The position numbers and the translations under genes were made by a program. From positions 124,001 to 188,000 of the forward strand of contig NZ_JBEPSD010000003.1 of NCBI RefSeq assembly GCF_040548735.1: a stretch of DNA of 64,000 nucleotides. Reading direction: 5' to 3'. Source of the stretch: Rhodanobacter soli (GTDB lineage: Bacteria; Pseudomonadota; Gammaproteobacteria; Xanthomonadales; Rhodanobacteraceae). Of the stretch, positions 1-9,081 are shown one piece after another. A model generated the notes under the pieces. The model had not been told where the DNA came from and searched no databases. It was given only the letters and a program-made list of their open reading frames with translations. Position 1 is the first letter of the stretch, and every line of letters starts with the position of its first letter.

Positions 1-1
1 G

Positions 2-784
2 TGGTATGCGGCCGGGCGGCGCTACGGTGCGGGCGTGATGCGCCTGCTGTGCCGCATCTCGCTGTCGCCGGATTCGTGCGTGCAGCGCTCCGAACTGCAG
101 TTCCAGCGCTGGCGCGGGCAGGTCCTGCTGATCGCCAAGTTCGTGCCCGGGCTGGCCACGGTGGCGCCGCCGCTGGTGGGCGCGATGGGCCTGGCACCGT
201 CCGCGTTCGTGCTGTTCGACGGACTGGGTTCGCTGCTGTGGGCCGCGGTGGCGATCGGACTGGGCTATGTCTTCGCCGCGCAGATCGACGACCTGCTGGC
301 GGCCATCGCCAATGCCGGCACGCTCGCGCTGGAAGTGCTGCTGGGTCTGCTGGCGCTGTACGTCGTCGCGCGCTGGTGGCAACGCCGGCATCTGCTGCGC
401 ACGCTGCGGATGGCGCGCATCACGGTCGAGGAACTGGAGCGGGCGCTGAAGTCGGAGCCGGCACCGGTGGTGCTCGACGTGCGGGCGGAGGGCTCGCGGC
501 TGCTCGATGCACGGGTGCTTCCCGGCGCACTGCTGCTCGACGACCGCGGTATCGACCGCAGCGTGCACGACATCCCGCTCGATCGCGAGCTGGTGGTCTA
601 CTGCAACTGCCCGAACGAGGTGTCCGCGGCCAGGGTCGCCAAAATCCTGATCGCGCAGGGTTACCGCCGGGTACGTCCGTTGCTTGGCGGCCTGGATGCG
701 TGGGACGCGGCCGGCTATCCGGTCGATCGGCTGCCCGCGCCGGTGGGCGTTGCGGATGACGGAGTCGCACGCGCCACCGGCTGA
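2..784 (+). CDS. DedA-family membrane protein fused to a C-terminal rhodanese domain (5' end outside window)
   Basis: The reading frame is already open at base 2, so the start lies upstream of the window. The first visible residues (WYAAGRRYGAGVMRLLCRIS, then SPDSCVQRSE and KFVPGLATVAPPL) are the conserved core of DedA/SNARE-associated inner-membrane proteins. Two hydrophobic segments follow. The last ~100 residues form a rhodanese-like domain: VVLDVRAE begins it and the candidate active-site loop is YCNCPNEVSA with its cysteines intact. DedA proteins are implicated in lipid-carrier flipping and membrane homeostasis. The rhodanese part could handle sulfane sulfur or serve as a binding domain, but its partner is unknown. 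DedA-rhodanese fusions occur in other proteobacteria. The family call is firm; the physiological role is not. Confidence 0.85.
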   Translation, partial: WYAAGRRYGAGVMRLLCRISLSPDSCVQRSELQFQRWRGQVLLIAKFVPGLATVAPPLVGAMGLAPSAFVLFDGLGSLLWAAVAIGLGYVFAAQIDDLLAAIANAGTLALEVLLGLLALYVVARWWQRRHLLRTLRMARITVEELERALKSEPAPVVLDVRAEGSRLLDARVLPGALLLDDRGIDRSVHDIPLDRELVVYCNCPNEVSAARVAKILIAQGYRRVRPLLGGLDAWDAAGYPVDRLPAPVGVADDGVARATG

Positions 785-868
785 TCGCTGCGCACCGAAA
801 ATTTACGCGTTGCATACGCGGATCGGCCGAATCGCTACCCCTTTCTTATACGGCGCTTCCTACAGTGC

Positions 869-888
869 CCGCCTCATCCTTGAGGCGG
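869..888 (+). promoter_or_regulatory. 5'-leader hairpin covering the ribosome binding site of the first kdp-operon ORF
   Basis: CCGCCTCA (869-876) and TGAGGCGG (881-888) form a perfect 8-bp stem closed by a TCCT loop. The right arm contains GAGGCGG, the only good Shine-Dalgarno-like stretch, 5 nt before the ATG at 894. If transcribed, the stem would hide that ribosome binding site. The rest of the 785-893 gap presumably holds the kdp promoter and KdpE site. I see AT-rich patches (TTTCTTATAC near 842-851) but no site I can assign. Confidence 0.5.
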
Positions 889-893
889 CTTCG

Positions 894-986
894 ATGGATT
901 TCGTCTACCTGCTGTTCCTGTTCGTGCTGTGCGCGTCCGCGCTGGGCTTCCTGCTGATCTGCGACCGGCTTGGCCCGCGCCAATGA
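894..986 (+). CDS. 30-residue single-span membrane protein at the head of the kdp operon
   Basis: An ATG at 894 opens a 30-codon frame ending in TGA at 984-986. It starts MDFVYLLFLFVLCASALGFL and ends ICDRLGPRQ: one hydrophobic helix followed by a short basic tail. The GAGGCGG ribosome binding site lies 5 nt upstream, inside a hairpin. It is 51 bp before kdpF on the same strand. I recall similar tiny proteins (one helix, then a CDRL-like tail) ahead of kdpF in other proteobacteria, but cannot verify that here. It is not KdpF, which follows separately. It could be an extra small subunit or stabiliser of KdpFABC, or a leader peptide. Short length and lack of conserved catalytic residues prevent a functional call. 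Confidence 0.6.
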   Translation: MDFVYLLFLFVLCASALGFLLICDRLGPRQ

Positions 987-1037
987 ACCGCATCTTCCGC
1001 TCTGCTCATCCGCCCTCCCAAGCGTGAGTTACCTGCC

Positions 1038-1130
1038 ATGAATGTCCTTTATGTCCTCGCCACGCTGATCGCGGTGGCGTTGACCGGCTACCTGTGCGTG
1101 GCCCTGCTCAAGCCGGAGTGGTTCGAATGA
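1038..1130 (+). CDS. kdpF: KdpF, small subunit of the K+-transporting P-type ATPase
   Basis: A 30-residue frame starting MNVLYVLATLIAVALTGYLC and ending KPEWFE. It is a single transmembrane helix with the KPE(W/R)F tail typical of KdpF, at the family's usual ~29-30 residues. KdpF sits in the inner membrane and stabilises the KdpABC complex, probably with lipid. Its TGA (1128-1130) overlaps the ATG of kdpA (1127-1129) as ATGA, which indicates translational coupling. Position directly ahead of kdpA and the tail motif make the assignment secure despite the size. Confidence 0.92.
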   Translation: MNVLYVLATLIAVALTGYLCVALLKPEWFE

Positions 1131-2905
1131 CCACCAACGACTTCCTGCAGACCGGCCTGTTCCTGCTCGTCTTGCTGTTGCTGGTGAAGCCGGTCGGCAG
1201 CTACATGACGCTGGTGTTCGCCGAGGCGCCGAACCGCATCACCCGCTTCGGCGGCCACGCGGAGCGCGGCATCTATCGCCTGTGCGGCATCAGCAGCACC
1301 GAGGAGATGGGCTGGAAGCGCTACGCGTTGGCCATGCTGCTGTTCAACGTGCTCGGCCTGTTGGCCGTCTATGCGCTGCAGCGGACACAGCCATGGCTGC
1401 CGCTGAACCCGCAGCACTTCGCCGCGGTGTCGCCGGATTCGGCGATGAACACCGCGATCAGCTTCGCCAGCAATACCAACTGGCAGGGCTACGCCGGCGA
1501 ATCGACGATGAGCTACCTGACCCAGATGCTGGGCCTGGCGGTGCAGAACTTCCTCTCCGCGGCGACCGGCATCGCGGTGCTGGTGGCGGTGGTGCGCGGC
1601 TTCAGCCGGCGCAGTGCGAGCGGCCTGGGCAGCTTCTGGGTCGACCTCACGCGCAGCACGCTGTACGTGCTGCTGCCCTTGTCGCTGCTGATGAGCCTGC
1701 TGCTGGTCTCGCAGGGCGTGGTGCAGAACTTCAGGCCGTATGTCGACGTGCCGGTGCTGCAGGCGAGCAGTTATTCGACGACCGCGCAGGACGCCGCCGG
1801 CCACGACGTGAGCATGCAGACGGCGGTCAGCACGCAAACCCTGCCGATGGGTCCGGCCGCCTCACAGATCGCGATCAAGCTGCTCGGCACCAACGGTGGC
1901 GGCTTCTTCAATGCGAACTCGGCGCATCCGTACGAGAACCCCACGCCGTTCTCCAATTTCGTCGAGATGCTGGCGATCTTCCTGATCCCCGGCGGCCTGT
2001 GTGTGATGTTCGGCAAGCTGGTGGGCGACCGGCGGCAGGGCTGGGCGATCCTCGCCACCATGCTGCTGATCTTCGTCCCGTTGGCGATCGGCCTGGTCGC
2101 GGCGGAGCAGGCCGGCAACCCGGCGCTGCATGGACTGGCGGTGGATGCCCGCGCCACGGCGCTGCAGGCCGGCGGCAACATGGAGGGCAAGGAGACGCGC
2201 TTCGGCATCGCCTCGTCCGGCCTGTTCGCGGCGATCACCACGGCCGCCTCGTGCGGCGCGGTGAACGCGATGCACGATTCGCTGACCCCGCTCGGCGGCC
2301 TGGTGCCGATGTGGCTGATGCAGCTGGGCGAGGTGATCTTCGGCGGTGTCGGTTCGGGCCTGTACGGCATGCTCGCCTTTGCCGTGGTGGTGGTGTTCAT
2401 CGCCGGGCTGATGGTGGGCCGCACGCCGGAATACCTCGGCAAGAAGATCGAAGCCTACGAAATGAAGATGGCCAGCCTTGCGGTGCTGCTGCCGTGCGCG
2501 CTGGTGGTGATCGGCACGGCGATCGCGGTGATGGTGCCGGCCGGCGCAGCGGGTGTGGCCAATCCCGGCGCACACGGTTTCAGCGAGATCCTTTACGCGG
2601 TCAGCTCGGCTTCCAACAACAACGGCAGCGCGTTCGGCGGGCTGTCGGCCGACACGCCGTTCTGGAACACGCTGCTGGGTGCCTGCATGTTCTTCGCACG
2701 CTTTCCGCTGGCCATCGCGATGCTGGCGATGGCCGGCTCGCTCGCCGCCAAACGGCATGTGCCCGAATCGGCCGGCACGCTGCCCACGCACACGCCGCTG
2801 TTCGTCACGCTGCTGGCCTGTGTGGTGATCGTGGTCGGCGCGCTGACCTTTCTGCCGGCACTGGCCCTGGGGCCGATCGCCGAATCCCTGATGTCGGGAC
2901 ACTGA
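1127..2905 (+). CDS. kdpA: KdpA, K+-binding and channel-like subunit of the Kdp ATPase
   Basis: 592 residues from the ATG overlapping the kdpF stop. An upstream in-frame start at 1094 was rejected because it lies inside kdpF. KdpA is the polytopic subunit that selects K+ through four pore loops. These loops are visible as SNTNWQGYAGEST (~115), TNGGGFFNANSAHPYENPT (~254), SCGAVNAMHDS (~373) and SASNNNGSAF (~494). Length and order match the family (~560-600). Only 3 nt separate the stop from the kdpB ATG, so the genes are co-translated. The operon product imports K+ at very low external K+ or under osmotic stress and is expected to be driven by the KdpDE pair encoded downstream. Confidence 0.98.
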   Translation: MTTNDFLQTGLFLLVLLLLVKPVGSYMTLVFAEAPNRITRFGGHAERGIYRLCGISSTEEMGWKRYALAMLLFNVLGLLAVYALQRTQPWLPLNPQHFAAVSPDSAMNTAISFASNTNWQGYAGESTMSYLTQMLGLAVQNFLSAATGIAVLVAVVRGFSRRSASGLGSFWVDLTRSTLYVLLPLSLLMSLLLVSQGVVQNFRPYVDVPVLQASSYSTTAQDAAGHDVSMQTAVSTQTLPMGPAASQIAIKLLGTNGGGFFNANSAHPYENPTPFSNFVEMLAIFLIPGGLCVMFGKLVGDRRQGWAILATMLLIFVPLAIGLVAAEQAGNPALHGLAVDARATALQAGGNMEGKETRFGIASSGLFAAITTAASCGAVNAMHDSLTPLGGLVPMWLMQLGEVIFGGVGSGLYGMLAFAVVVVFIAGLMVGRTPEYLGKKIEAYEMKMASLAVLLPCALVVIGTAIAVMVPAGAAGVANPGAHGFSEILYAVSSASNNNGSAFGGLSADTPFWNTLLGACMFFARFPLAIAMLAMAGSLAAKRHVPESAGTLPTHTPLFVTLLACVVIVVGALTFLPALALGPIAESLMSGH

Positions 2906-2908
2906 GCC

Positions 2909-4981
2909 ATGACCGCACGTACCCAAGCTGCAAGTGGCTTCCATCGCGAGCTGGTGCTCGCGGCCGTTGCCGATGCGTTCCGCAAACTGTCACCGCGGGT
3001 GCAGTTTCGCAATCCGGTGATGTTCGTGGTGTTCGTGTGCAGCGTGCTGACCACCCTGCTATGGGCGCAGGCGCTCGCCGGCCACGGCGAGGCGCCCATC
3101 GGTTTCATCTTCTGGGTCAGCTTGTGGCTGTGGTTCACCCTGCTGTTCGCGAACTTCGCCGAGGCGCTGGCGGAAGGGCGCGGCAAGGCGCAGGCCAATG
3201 CGCTGCGCGGCTCGCGCAAGGATGTCATCGCGAAGAAGCTGGCTACGGCTGACCGCCATGCGGCGATCACCTTCGTGCCGTCCAGCGAGTTGCGCTGCGG
3301 TCACCAGGTGCTGGTCGAGGCGGGCGAGCAGATGCCTGGCGACGGCGAGGTGGTGATCGGCGCGGCCAGCGTGGACGAGAGCGCGATCACCGGCGAATCC
3401 GCGCCGGTGATCCGCGAATCCGGCGGCGACCGCAGCGCGGTCACCGGAGGCACCCGCGTGCTGTCGGACTGGCTGGTGGTGCGCATCACCAGCAATCCGG
3501 GCGAGAGTTTTCTCGACCGCATGATCGCGATGGTGGAAGGTTCCAAACGGCGCAAGACGCCGAACGAGATCGCACTGACCATCCTGCTGGCCAAGTTCAC
3601 CCTGATCTTCCTGCTCGCCTGCGCCACCCTGCTGCCGTATTCGATCTACAGCGTGCAGGCCGCCGGCAGCGGCAGCCCGATCACGCTCACGGTGCTGATT
3701 GCGCTGCTGGTGTGCCTGATCCCCACCACCATCGGCGCGTTGCTGTCGGCGATCGGCATCGCCGGCATGGACCGGATGATCCGCGCCAACGTGATCGCCA
3801 CCTCCGGCCGCGCGGTGGAGGCGGCCGGCGACGTCGACGTGCTGTTGCTGGACAAGACCGGCACGATCACCCTGGGCAACCGCCAGGCGGTGGCGTTCCT
3901 GCCCACGCCCGGCGTGGAGGAGAGCATCCTGGCCGAAGCCGCGCAGCTCGCCTCGCTGGCCGACGAGACGCCGGAAGGGCGCAGCGTGGTGGTGCTGGCG
4001 AAGGACCGGTTCGGCCTGCGCGAGCAGCAGCTAGAGACCCTGCAGGCGCAGTTCGTGCCGTTCGCTGCGCAGACCCGCATGAGCGGCGTGGACATCGGTA
4101 CGCGCCTCATCCGCAAGGGCGCGCTGGATGCGGTGGAGAAGTACCTGGAGGCCAACCGCAGCCACCTGCCGCCGTCGGTCAGGCGGATGGCCGAGGACAT
4201 CGCGCGGCGCGGCGCCACCCCGCTGATCGTCACCGAGGGCGCGACCGCGCTGGGCGTGATCGAGCTGAAGGACATCGTCAAGGGCGGCATCAAGGAGCGC
4301 TTCGCCGAGATGCGTCGGATGGGCATCAAGACCATCATGATCACCGGCGACAACCCGCTCACCGCCGCGGCCATCGCGGCCGAGGCCGGCGTCGACGACT
4401 TCCTCGCCGAGGCCACGCCGGAAGCCAAGCTGAAACTGATCCGCAGCATCCAGGCCGAGAACCGGCTGGTGGCGATGTGCGGCGACGGCACCAACGACGC
4501 GCCGGCACTGGCGCAGGCCGACGTGGCGGTGGCGATGAACACCGGCACGCAGGCCGCGAAGGAGGCCGGAAACATGGTCGACCTCGACTCCAACCCGACC
4601 AAGCTGATCGAGGTGGTGGAGATCGGCAAGCAGATGCTGATCACCCGCGGCGCGCTGACCACGTTCTCGATCTCCAACGACATCGCCAAGTACTTCGCGA
4701 TCATCCCGGCCGCATTCGCCACCACCTACCCGGCGCTCGATACGCTCAACGTGATGCATCTGGCCACGCCGCAGAGCGCGATCCTGTCGGCGGTGATCTT
4801 CAATGCACTGATCATCATCTGCCTGATCCCGCTGGCGCTGAAGGGCGTGAAGTACCGCGCGCTCGGCGCCGCCGCGCTGCTGCGCCGCAACCTGCTGGTC
4901 TACGGGCTGGGCGGCATCGCGGTGCCGTTTGTCGGCATCAAGCTGATCGACCTGTCGCTGGTCCTGCTGGGGCTGTCCTGA
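2909..4981 (+). CDS. kdpB: KdpB, catalytic P-type ATPase subunit for K+ import
   Basis: 690 residues, the usual KdpB length. It has the P-type signature DKTGT with the phosphorylated aspartate at ~315, the TGES actuator loop at ~161, the [10 protein letters not shown] hinge at ~526 and the expected hydrophobic helices. KdpB hydrolyses ATP and drives K+ translocated through KdpA across the inner membrane. The stop (4979-4981) overlaps the start of the next gene as TGATG, so translation is coupled into the porin-like gene that splits kdpB from kdpC. No key residue is missing. Confidence 0.98.
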   Translation: MTARTQAASGFHRELVLAAVADAFRKLSPRVQFRNPVMFVVFVCSVLTTLLWAQALAGHGEAPIGFIFWVSLWLWFTLLFANFAEALAEGRGKAQANALRGSRKDVIAKKLATADRHAAITFVPSSELRCGHQVLVEAGEQMPGDGEVVIGAASVDESAITGESAPVIRESGGDRSAVTGGTRVLSDWLVVRITSNPGESFLDRMIAMVEGSKRRKTPNEIALTILLAKFTLIFLLACATLLPYSIYSVQAAGSGSPITLTVLIALLVCLIPTTIGALLSAIGIAGMDRMIRANVIATSGRAVEAAGDVDVLLLDKTGTITLGNRQAVAFLPTPGVEESILAEAAQLASLADETPEGRSVVVLAKDRFGLREQQLETLQAQFVPFAAQTRMSGVDIGTRLIRKGALDAVEKYLEANRSHLPPSVRRMAEDIARRGATPLIVTEGATALGVIELKDIVKGGIKERFAEMRRMGIKTIMITGDNPLTAAAIAAEAGVDDFLAEATPEAKLKLIRSIQAENRLVAMCGDGTNDAPALAQADVAVAMNTGTQAAKEAGNMVDLDSNPTKLIEVVEIGKQMLITRGALTTFSISNDIAKYFAIIPAAFATTYPALDTLNVMHLATPQSAILSAVIFNALIIICLIPLALKGVKYRALGAAALLRRNLLVYGLGGIAVPFVGIKLIDLSLVLLGLS

Positions 4982-5784
4982 TGCGCGCCCTCGCCCTCGC
5001 CCTCGCCACGGTTGCCGCGGCACTCGTCCCCGGCCTCGCCAACGGCATGCCGGCAAGCAGCATCACCGGCAATGTCGCGCTGACCTCCGACTACCTGTTC
5101 CGCGGCCTCACCCAGAGCTGGGGCCGGCCGGCGATCCAGGGCGGCGGCGACTACACCGATCCGGACAGTTTTGCCGCCGGCTTCTGGGCTTCGAGCGTCA
5201 GCGAGCGCAGCTATCCAGGCGGCACGCTGGAACTGGACTTGTACGCCAGCTACGGCCTGGCGATCAACAACGAATGGTCATGGCGTGCCGGCATCTATGG
5301 CTACGCCTATCCCGGTGCCAATCTCGATCAGGCCGGGCTCGCATCGCGTTCGCCCAATACGGTCGAGGCCAACGTCGCGGTGGGCTGGAGGCAGTTCACG
5401 CTGAAGTACAGCCGCGCGCTCACCGATTATTTCGGGGTGGGCACGGAGCAGGGCTATCGCGGTGATTCCAGAGGCACCGGTTACCTGCAGCTGGACGCCA
5501 CCTTCCCGTTGAACGACGCATGGAGCCTGGCGCTGCATGCCGGCCACACGCACTACACCACCATCTTGGCCACGCCGCTGGCCAACGGCGCGCGCGATCC
5601 AAGCTACAGCGATATCGGCGCCACGCTGAAGTACCTGGCCGCCGCGCACTGGTCGCTGAGTGCAGGCCTCACCTACGCCACCAACGCGGATTTCTACCGC
5701 CGCACTTCCAGCTTCCTCGATGTCGGTGACACGCGCGATGTCGGCGGTTCGCGCGGCTTCGTGATGCTGCAAGGTAGTTTCTGA
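4981..5784 (+). CDS. TorF/TIGR02001-type putative outer-membrane porin inserted between kdpB and kdpC
   Basis: 267 residues starting at the ATG that overlaps the kdpB stop. A Sec signal peptide is evident (hydrophobic core to about ANGMPAS, residue ~25). It is followed by SSITGNVALTSDYLFRGLTQ, the hallmark opening of the TIGR02001/Gcw_chp family of outer-membrane proteins. The remainder alternates aromatic/polar strands as in a beta-barrel and ends in phenylalanine (MLQGSF), the usual barrel C-terminus. The stop is 9 bp before kdpC. Its place inside the kdp operon suggests an outer-membrane route for K+ or another solute needed under K+ limitation; that is inference. The family has no firmly established substrate that I know. 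Confidence 0.8.
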   Translation: MRALALALATVAAALVPGLANGMPASSITGNVALTSDYLFRGLTQSWGRPAIQGGGDYTDPDSFAAGFWASSVSERSYPGGTLELDLYASYGLAINNEWSWRAGIYGYAYPGANLDQAGLASRSPNTVEANVAVGWRQFTLKYSRALTDYFGVGTEQGYRGDSRGTGYLQLDATFPLNDAWSLALHAGHTHYTTILATPLANGARDPSYSDIGATLKYLAAAHWSLSAGLTYATNADFYRRTSSFLDVGDTRDVGGSRGFVMLQGSF

Positions 5785-5793
5785 GGACGTCCT

Positions 5794-6378
5794 ATGAACA
5801 AACTATTGCGCCAATCCTTGGTCCTGCTGTTGCTGATGGCCGTGATCACCGGCGTGCTGTATCCGCTGGCGGCCACCGGGCTGGCCCAGCTGATCTTCCC
5901 GCAGCAAGCCAGCGGCAGCCTCATCGTGAGGAACGGCAAGCCGGTCGGCTCCGTGCTGATCGGTCAGTCATTTACCGACCCCAAGTATTTCTGGGGCCGG
6001 CCGTCGGCGACCGCGCCGAATGCATATAACGCGGGTGCTTCGTCGGGCTCCAACCTCGGCCCGACCAACCCGGCGCTGACCGAGGCGGTGAAGCAGCGCA
6101 TCGTCGCGCTGCGTGCGGCCGACCCGGGCAACCAGGCACTGGTGCCGGTGGACCTGGTCACCGCCTCGGGCAGCGGGCTCGATCCGGAAATCAGTCCCGC
6201 CGCGGTGCAGTACCAGCTGGCGCGGGTGGCAAGGGTGCGCGGGCTGGATCCTGCGCGGGTGCAGGCGCTGGTGAACGCCTGCACCCGCGGCCGCCAGTTC
6301 GGCCTGCTCGGCGAACCGCGGGTGAACGTGCTGCAGCTCAACCTGGCGCTGGATGCGGCGCAGACGCATGGCAGCTGA
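5794..6378 (+). CDS. kdpC: KdpC, periplasm-facing accessory subunit of the Kdp ATPase
   Basis: 194 residues with one N-terminal transmembrane helix (~8-30) and a periplasmic domain. It contains the family signatures [17 protein letters not shown] and [13 protein letters not shown], then [18 protein letters not shown]. KdpC is needed for assembly and high-affinity function of KdpFABC. The start ATG follows a GAGGACG ribosome binding site by 5 nt. The length matches the ~190-residue family norm. kdpD begins 39 bp downstream on the same strand. Confidence 0.97.
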   Translation: MNKLLRQSLVLLLLMAVITGVLYPLAATGLAQLIFPQQASGSLIVRNGKPVGSVLIGQSFTDPKYFWGRPSATAPNAYNAGASSGSNLGPTNPALTEAVKQRIVALRAADPGNQALVPVDLVTASGSGLDPEISPAAVQYQLARVARVRGLDPARVQALVNACTRGRQFGLLGEPRVNVLQLNLALDAAQTHGS

Positions 6379-6417
6379 TCGCGCTACCGTAGCGCCATTT
6401 CCCGGACCGACCCTGGC

Positions 6418-9081
6418 ATGAGCGAGCCCTCCCGCGAAGCACGCGCCGATGCCCTGCTCGGTACGGCGCACGACGACAGCCGGCGGCTGAAGGTGTTCCT
6501 CGGCGCCGCGGCGGGCGTGGGCAAGACCTACGCCATGCTGTCGGCTGCGCGTGAATTGAAGCGGCAGGGCGTGGACGTGGTGGTAGGCCTGGTCGAGACG
6601 CACGGGCGCGCCGAGACGGCGGCGCTGCTGGAAGGGCTGGAGGTGCTGCCGCGTCGGAAGGTGAACTACCAGGGCCGCGATTTCACGGAGTTCGATCTGG
6701 ATGCCGCGCTGGAGCGCCGGCCGGCCGTGCTGCTGGTGGACGAACTGGCCCACAGCAACCTGCCCGGCGGGCGGCATGAGCGGCGTTGGCAGGACATCGC
6801 CGAGCTGCTCGACGCCGGCATCGAGGTATACACCGCGCTCAACGTGCAGCATCTGGAGAGCCTCCATGACCAGGTGCGGCGGATCACCGGGGTCAGCGTG
6901 CGCGAGCGGGTGCCGGATGCGTTCCTCGACCGCGCCCGCGACATCGTGCTGGTCGACCTGCCGCCGCGCGAGCTGATCGGGCGGCTGAAGCAGGGCAAGG
7001 TCTATGTGCCGGAGACCGCGGCGGCGGCGCTGGATGCTTTCTTCTCGCCGACCAACCTGGGCGCGCTGCGCGAGCTGGCGATGGACACCATGGCCAGACA
7101 CGTCGACAGCGACCTGCGCGAGTCGATGCTGGCGCGCGGCGGCACGATGCCGGTACGCCGCCGCGTGCTGGCGGCAATCGATGGCCATGCGCAGAGCGAA
7201 TACCTGGTGCGCGTGGCACGGCGCATCGCCGAGCGCCGCGGCGCGCCGTGGAGCGTGGCCTTCGTCGACACCGGCGCGCGGCTGGAGCCGGCCCGGCGCG
7301 AGCGGCTGGAGGCGGCGCTGCGGCTGGCGCGCCGGCTCGGCGGCGACACCGTGGTGCTGCGCGGCGCGACCATCGCCGACGAATTGCTGGCGCATGCCGA
7401 CCGCGAGGGCGTGGGCCAGATCCTGCTGGGACGTACCCGCGAGCGCCTGCTGGCACGCATGGTAGGCCGCTCGCTGACCCAGCAGCTGCTGCGCCGCGGC
7501 GCGCACCTGGAGCTGACCATCATCGCCACGCCGAGCGAGCGGGCGGCGTCGCGGCGACGGCTGCGTTTTCCCGGCGGGCGGGGTTCGCGCGGCGAATACG
7601 CCTACGCCACGCTCGCCACGTTGGTCGCGTTGGCGCTGTCCTTTGTCGCCGATCGCTACCTGTCGGTGGCCAACCTGTCGCTGATCTTCCTCACCGCAGT
7701 GCTGGCGGTGGCGGTGCGAACGCGCATGGCGGTGGCCGTCTATACCGCCATCCTATGTTTCCTCGGCGACAACTTTTTCTTCGCGCCGCCACGCTACACG
7801 CTGGCGATCGCGAATTTCGACGATGTGCTGGCGGTCAGCCTGTTCCTGATCGTGGCGCTGGTATGCAGCCACCTGGCGACGCGGCTGGCCAGCCAGGTGG
7901 AATCGCTGCGTTCCGCCCAGGTGCAGTCGCGCGCGCTGCTGGCGCTGGGCCAGCGGCTGGCCACCAGCGCCGATGCCGAGGGCATCCGCAAGGTCGGTGC
8001 GGCAGCCTTGGCGCAGGCCTTGCGCGGCGAGGCGGCGATCCTCGTCCGCGATGCCGGCAGCCGGTTGCAGGTAGCCGCCTGCGCACCGCGTGAATTCGCC
8101 TTGTCGGCGCAGGACCTGGCCGCCGCCGACTGGAGCGAACGGCACGCGGCACAGGCCGGGCGGCATACCGATACGCTCAACGCCGCGCCGTGCTGGATGC
8201 TGCCGTTCGGCGGCGAGGACAACCGGCTTGGCGTGGCCGCATTGCATTTTGCCGCGGACAGCAGCGCGCCCGACCAGGAGCAGCGCAGCCTGGCGCTGGC
8301 GATGGTGCAGGACATCGGCCAGGCACTGGAACGCGCGCGCCTGGCCGACGAACTGGAGGGAGCCCGCGTGCAGGGCGAGACCGAGCGCCTGCGCAACGCG
8401 CTGCTGTCGTCCGTATCGCATGACCTGCGTTCGCCGCTGGCCTCGATGATCGGCGCGGCCGACACGCTGGCCAGCTACGGCGAACAGTTGCCGCCGGGCG
8501 AGCGCCGCGAGCTGCTGGAGGCGATCCTGGGCGAGGGCCAGCGGCTGGACCGCTACATCCAGAACCTGCTCGACATGACCCGGCTCGGCCACGGTACGCT
8601 CAAGCTCAACCGCGACTGGACCGATGTCGCCGAGATCGTCGCCGCCGCGGTCGGCCGCCTGTGCAAGCTGTTTCCGACACTGCGAGTGGAGACCATGCTG
8701 CCGTCCGACACGCTGCTGCTGTTCGTGCATCCGGCATTGATCGAACAGGCGCTGTTCAACATCCTGGAGAATGCCGCGCGCTTCTCGCCGGCCGACGAAG
8801 CGGTGCAACTCGTGGTGCGCGGCGAGGGCGACCGGCTGCTGATCGACGTCAGCGACCGCGGCCCCGGCATCCCGGAGGCGGAGCGGGCGCTGATCTTCGA
8901 CATGTTCTATTCGGTGTCGCGCGGCGACCGTGCCAGCCAGGGCACCGGCCTCGGCCTGGCGATCTGCCGCGGCATGATCGGTGCGCACGGCGGCAGCGTG
9001 GAGGCGTTGCCGCGCGACGGCGGCGGCACCACGATCCGTATTACCCTGCCGCTGCCCCCACCCCCCGACCGTGCGCCATGA
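6418..9081 (+). CDS. kdpD: KdpD, K+/osmotic-stress sensor histidine kinase
   Basis: 887 residues with the full KdpD architecture. The N-terminal KdpD domain has the P-loop GAAAGVGKT (~29-37) and DELAHSNLPGGRHERRWQD. A universal-stress-like domain follows, then four closely spaced transmembrane helices (~395-485) and a GAF-like segment. The HisKA box SVSHDLRSPLASMIGAA has the phospho-accepting histidine near 667. The HATPase has LFNILENAARF (~779), SDRGPGIPEAE and GTGLGLAICRGM (~842). It autophosphorylates and passes phosphate to KdpE. Its TGA overlaps the kdpE ATG as ATGA. Confidence 0.97.
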   Translation: MSEPSREARADALLGTAHDDSRRLKVFLGAAAGVGKTYAMLSAARELKRQGVDVVVGLVETHGRAETAALLEGLEVLPRRKVNYQGRDFTEFDLDAALERRPAVLLVDELAHSNLPGGRHERRWQDIAELLDAGIEVYTALNVQHLESLHDQVRRITGVSVRERVPDAFLDRARDIVLVDLPPRELIGRLKQGKVYVPETAAAALDAFFSPTNLGALRELAMDTMARHVDSDLRESMLARGGTMPVRRRVLAAIDGHAQSEYLVRVARRIAERRGAPWSVAFVDTGARLEPARRERLEAALRLARRLGGDTVVLRGATIADELLAHADREGVGQILLGRTRERLLARMVGRSLTQQLLRRGAHLELTIIATPSERAASRRRLRFPGGRGSRGEYAYATLATLVALALSFVADRYLSVANLSLIFLTAVLAVAVRTRMAVAVYTAILCFLGDNFFFAPPRYTLAIANFDDVLAVSLFLIVALVCSHLATRLASQVESLRSAQVQSRALLALGQRLATSADAEGIRKVGAAALAQALRGEAAILVRDAGSRLQVAACAPREFALSAQDLAAADWSERHAAQAGRHTDTLNAAPCWMLPFGGEDNRLGVAALHFAADSSAPDQEQRSLALAMVQDIGQALERARLADELEGARVQGETERLRNALLSSVSHDLRSPLASMIGAADTLASYGEQLPPGERRELLEAILGEGQRLDRYIQNLLDMTRLGHGTLKLNRDWTDVAEIVAAAVGRLCKLFPTLRVETMLPSDTLLLFVHPALIEQALFNILENAARFSPADEAVQLVVRGEGDRLLIDVSDRGPGIPEAERALIFDMFYSVSRGDRASQGTGLGLAICRGMIGAHGGSVEALPRDGGGTTIRITLPLPPPPDRAP

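Noticed and set aside
842-866. KdpE box resembling the E. coli TTTATAC...TACA site
   Set aside because: TTTCTTATAC and CCTACAG are present, but spacing differs from the E. coli site and the match is too weak to call.
3712-4980. Upstream extension of the porin frame inside kdpB
   Set aside because: The extension reads as Arg/His-rich shadow sequence; the signal peptide begins at the ATG at 4981.
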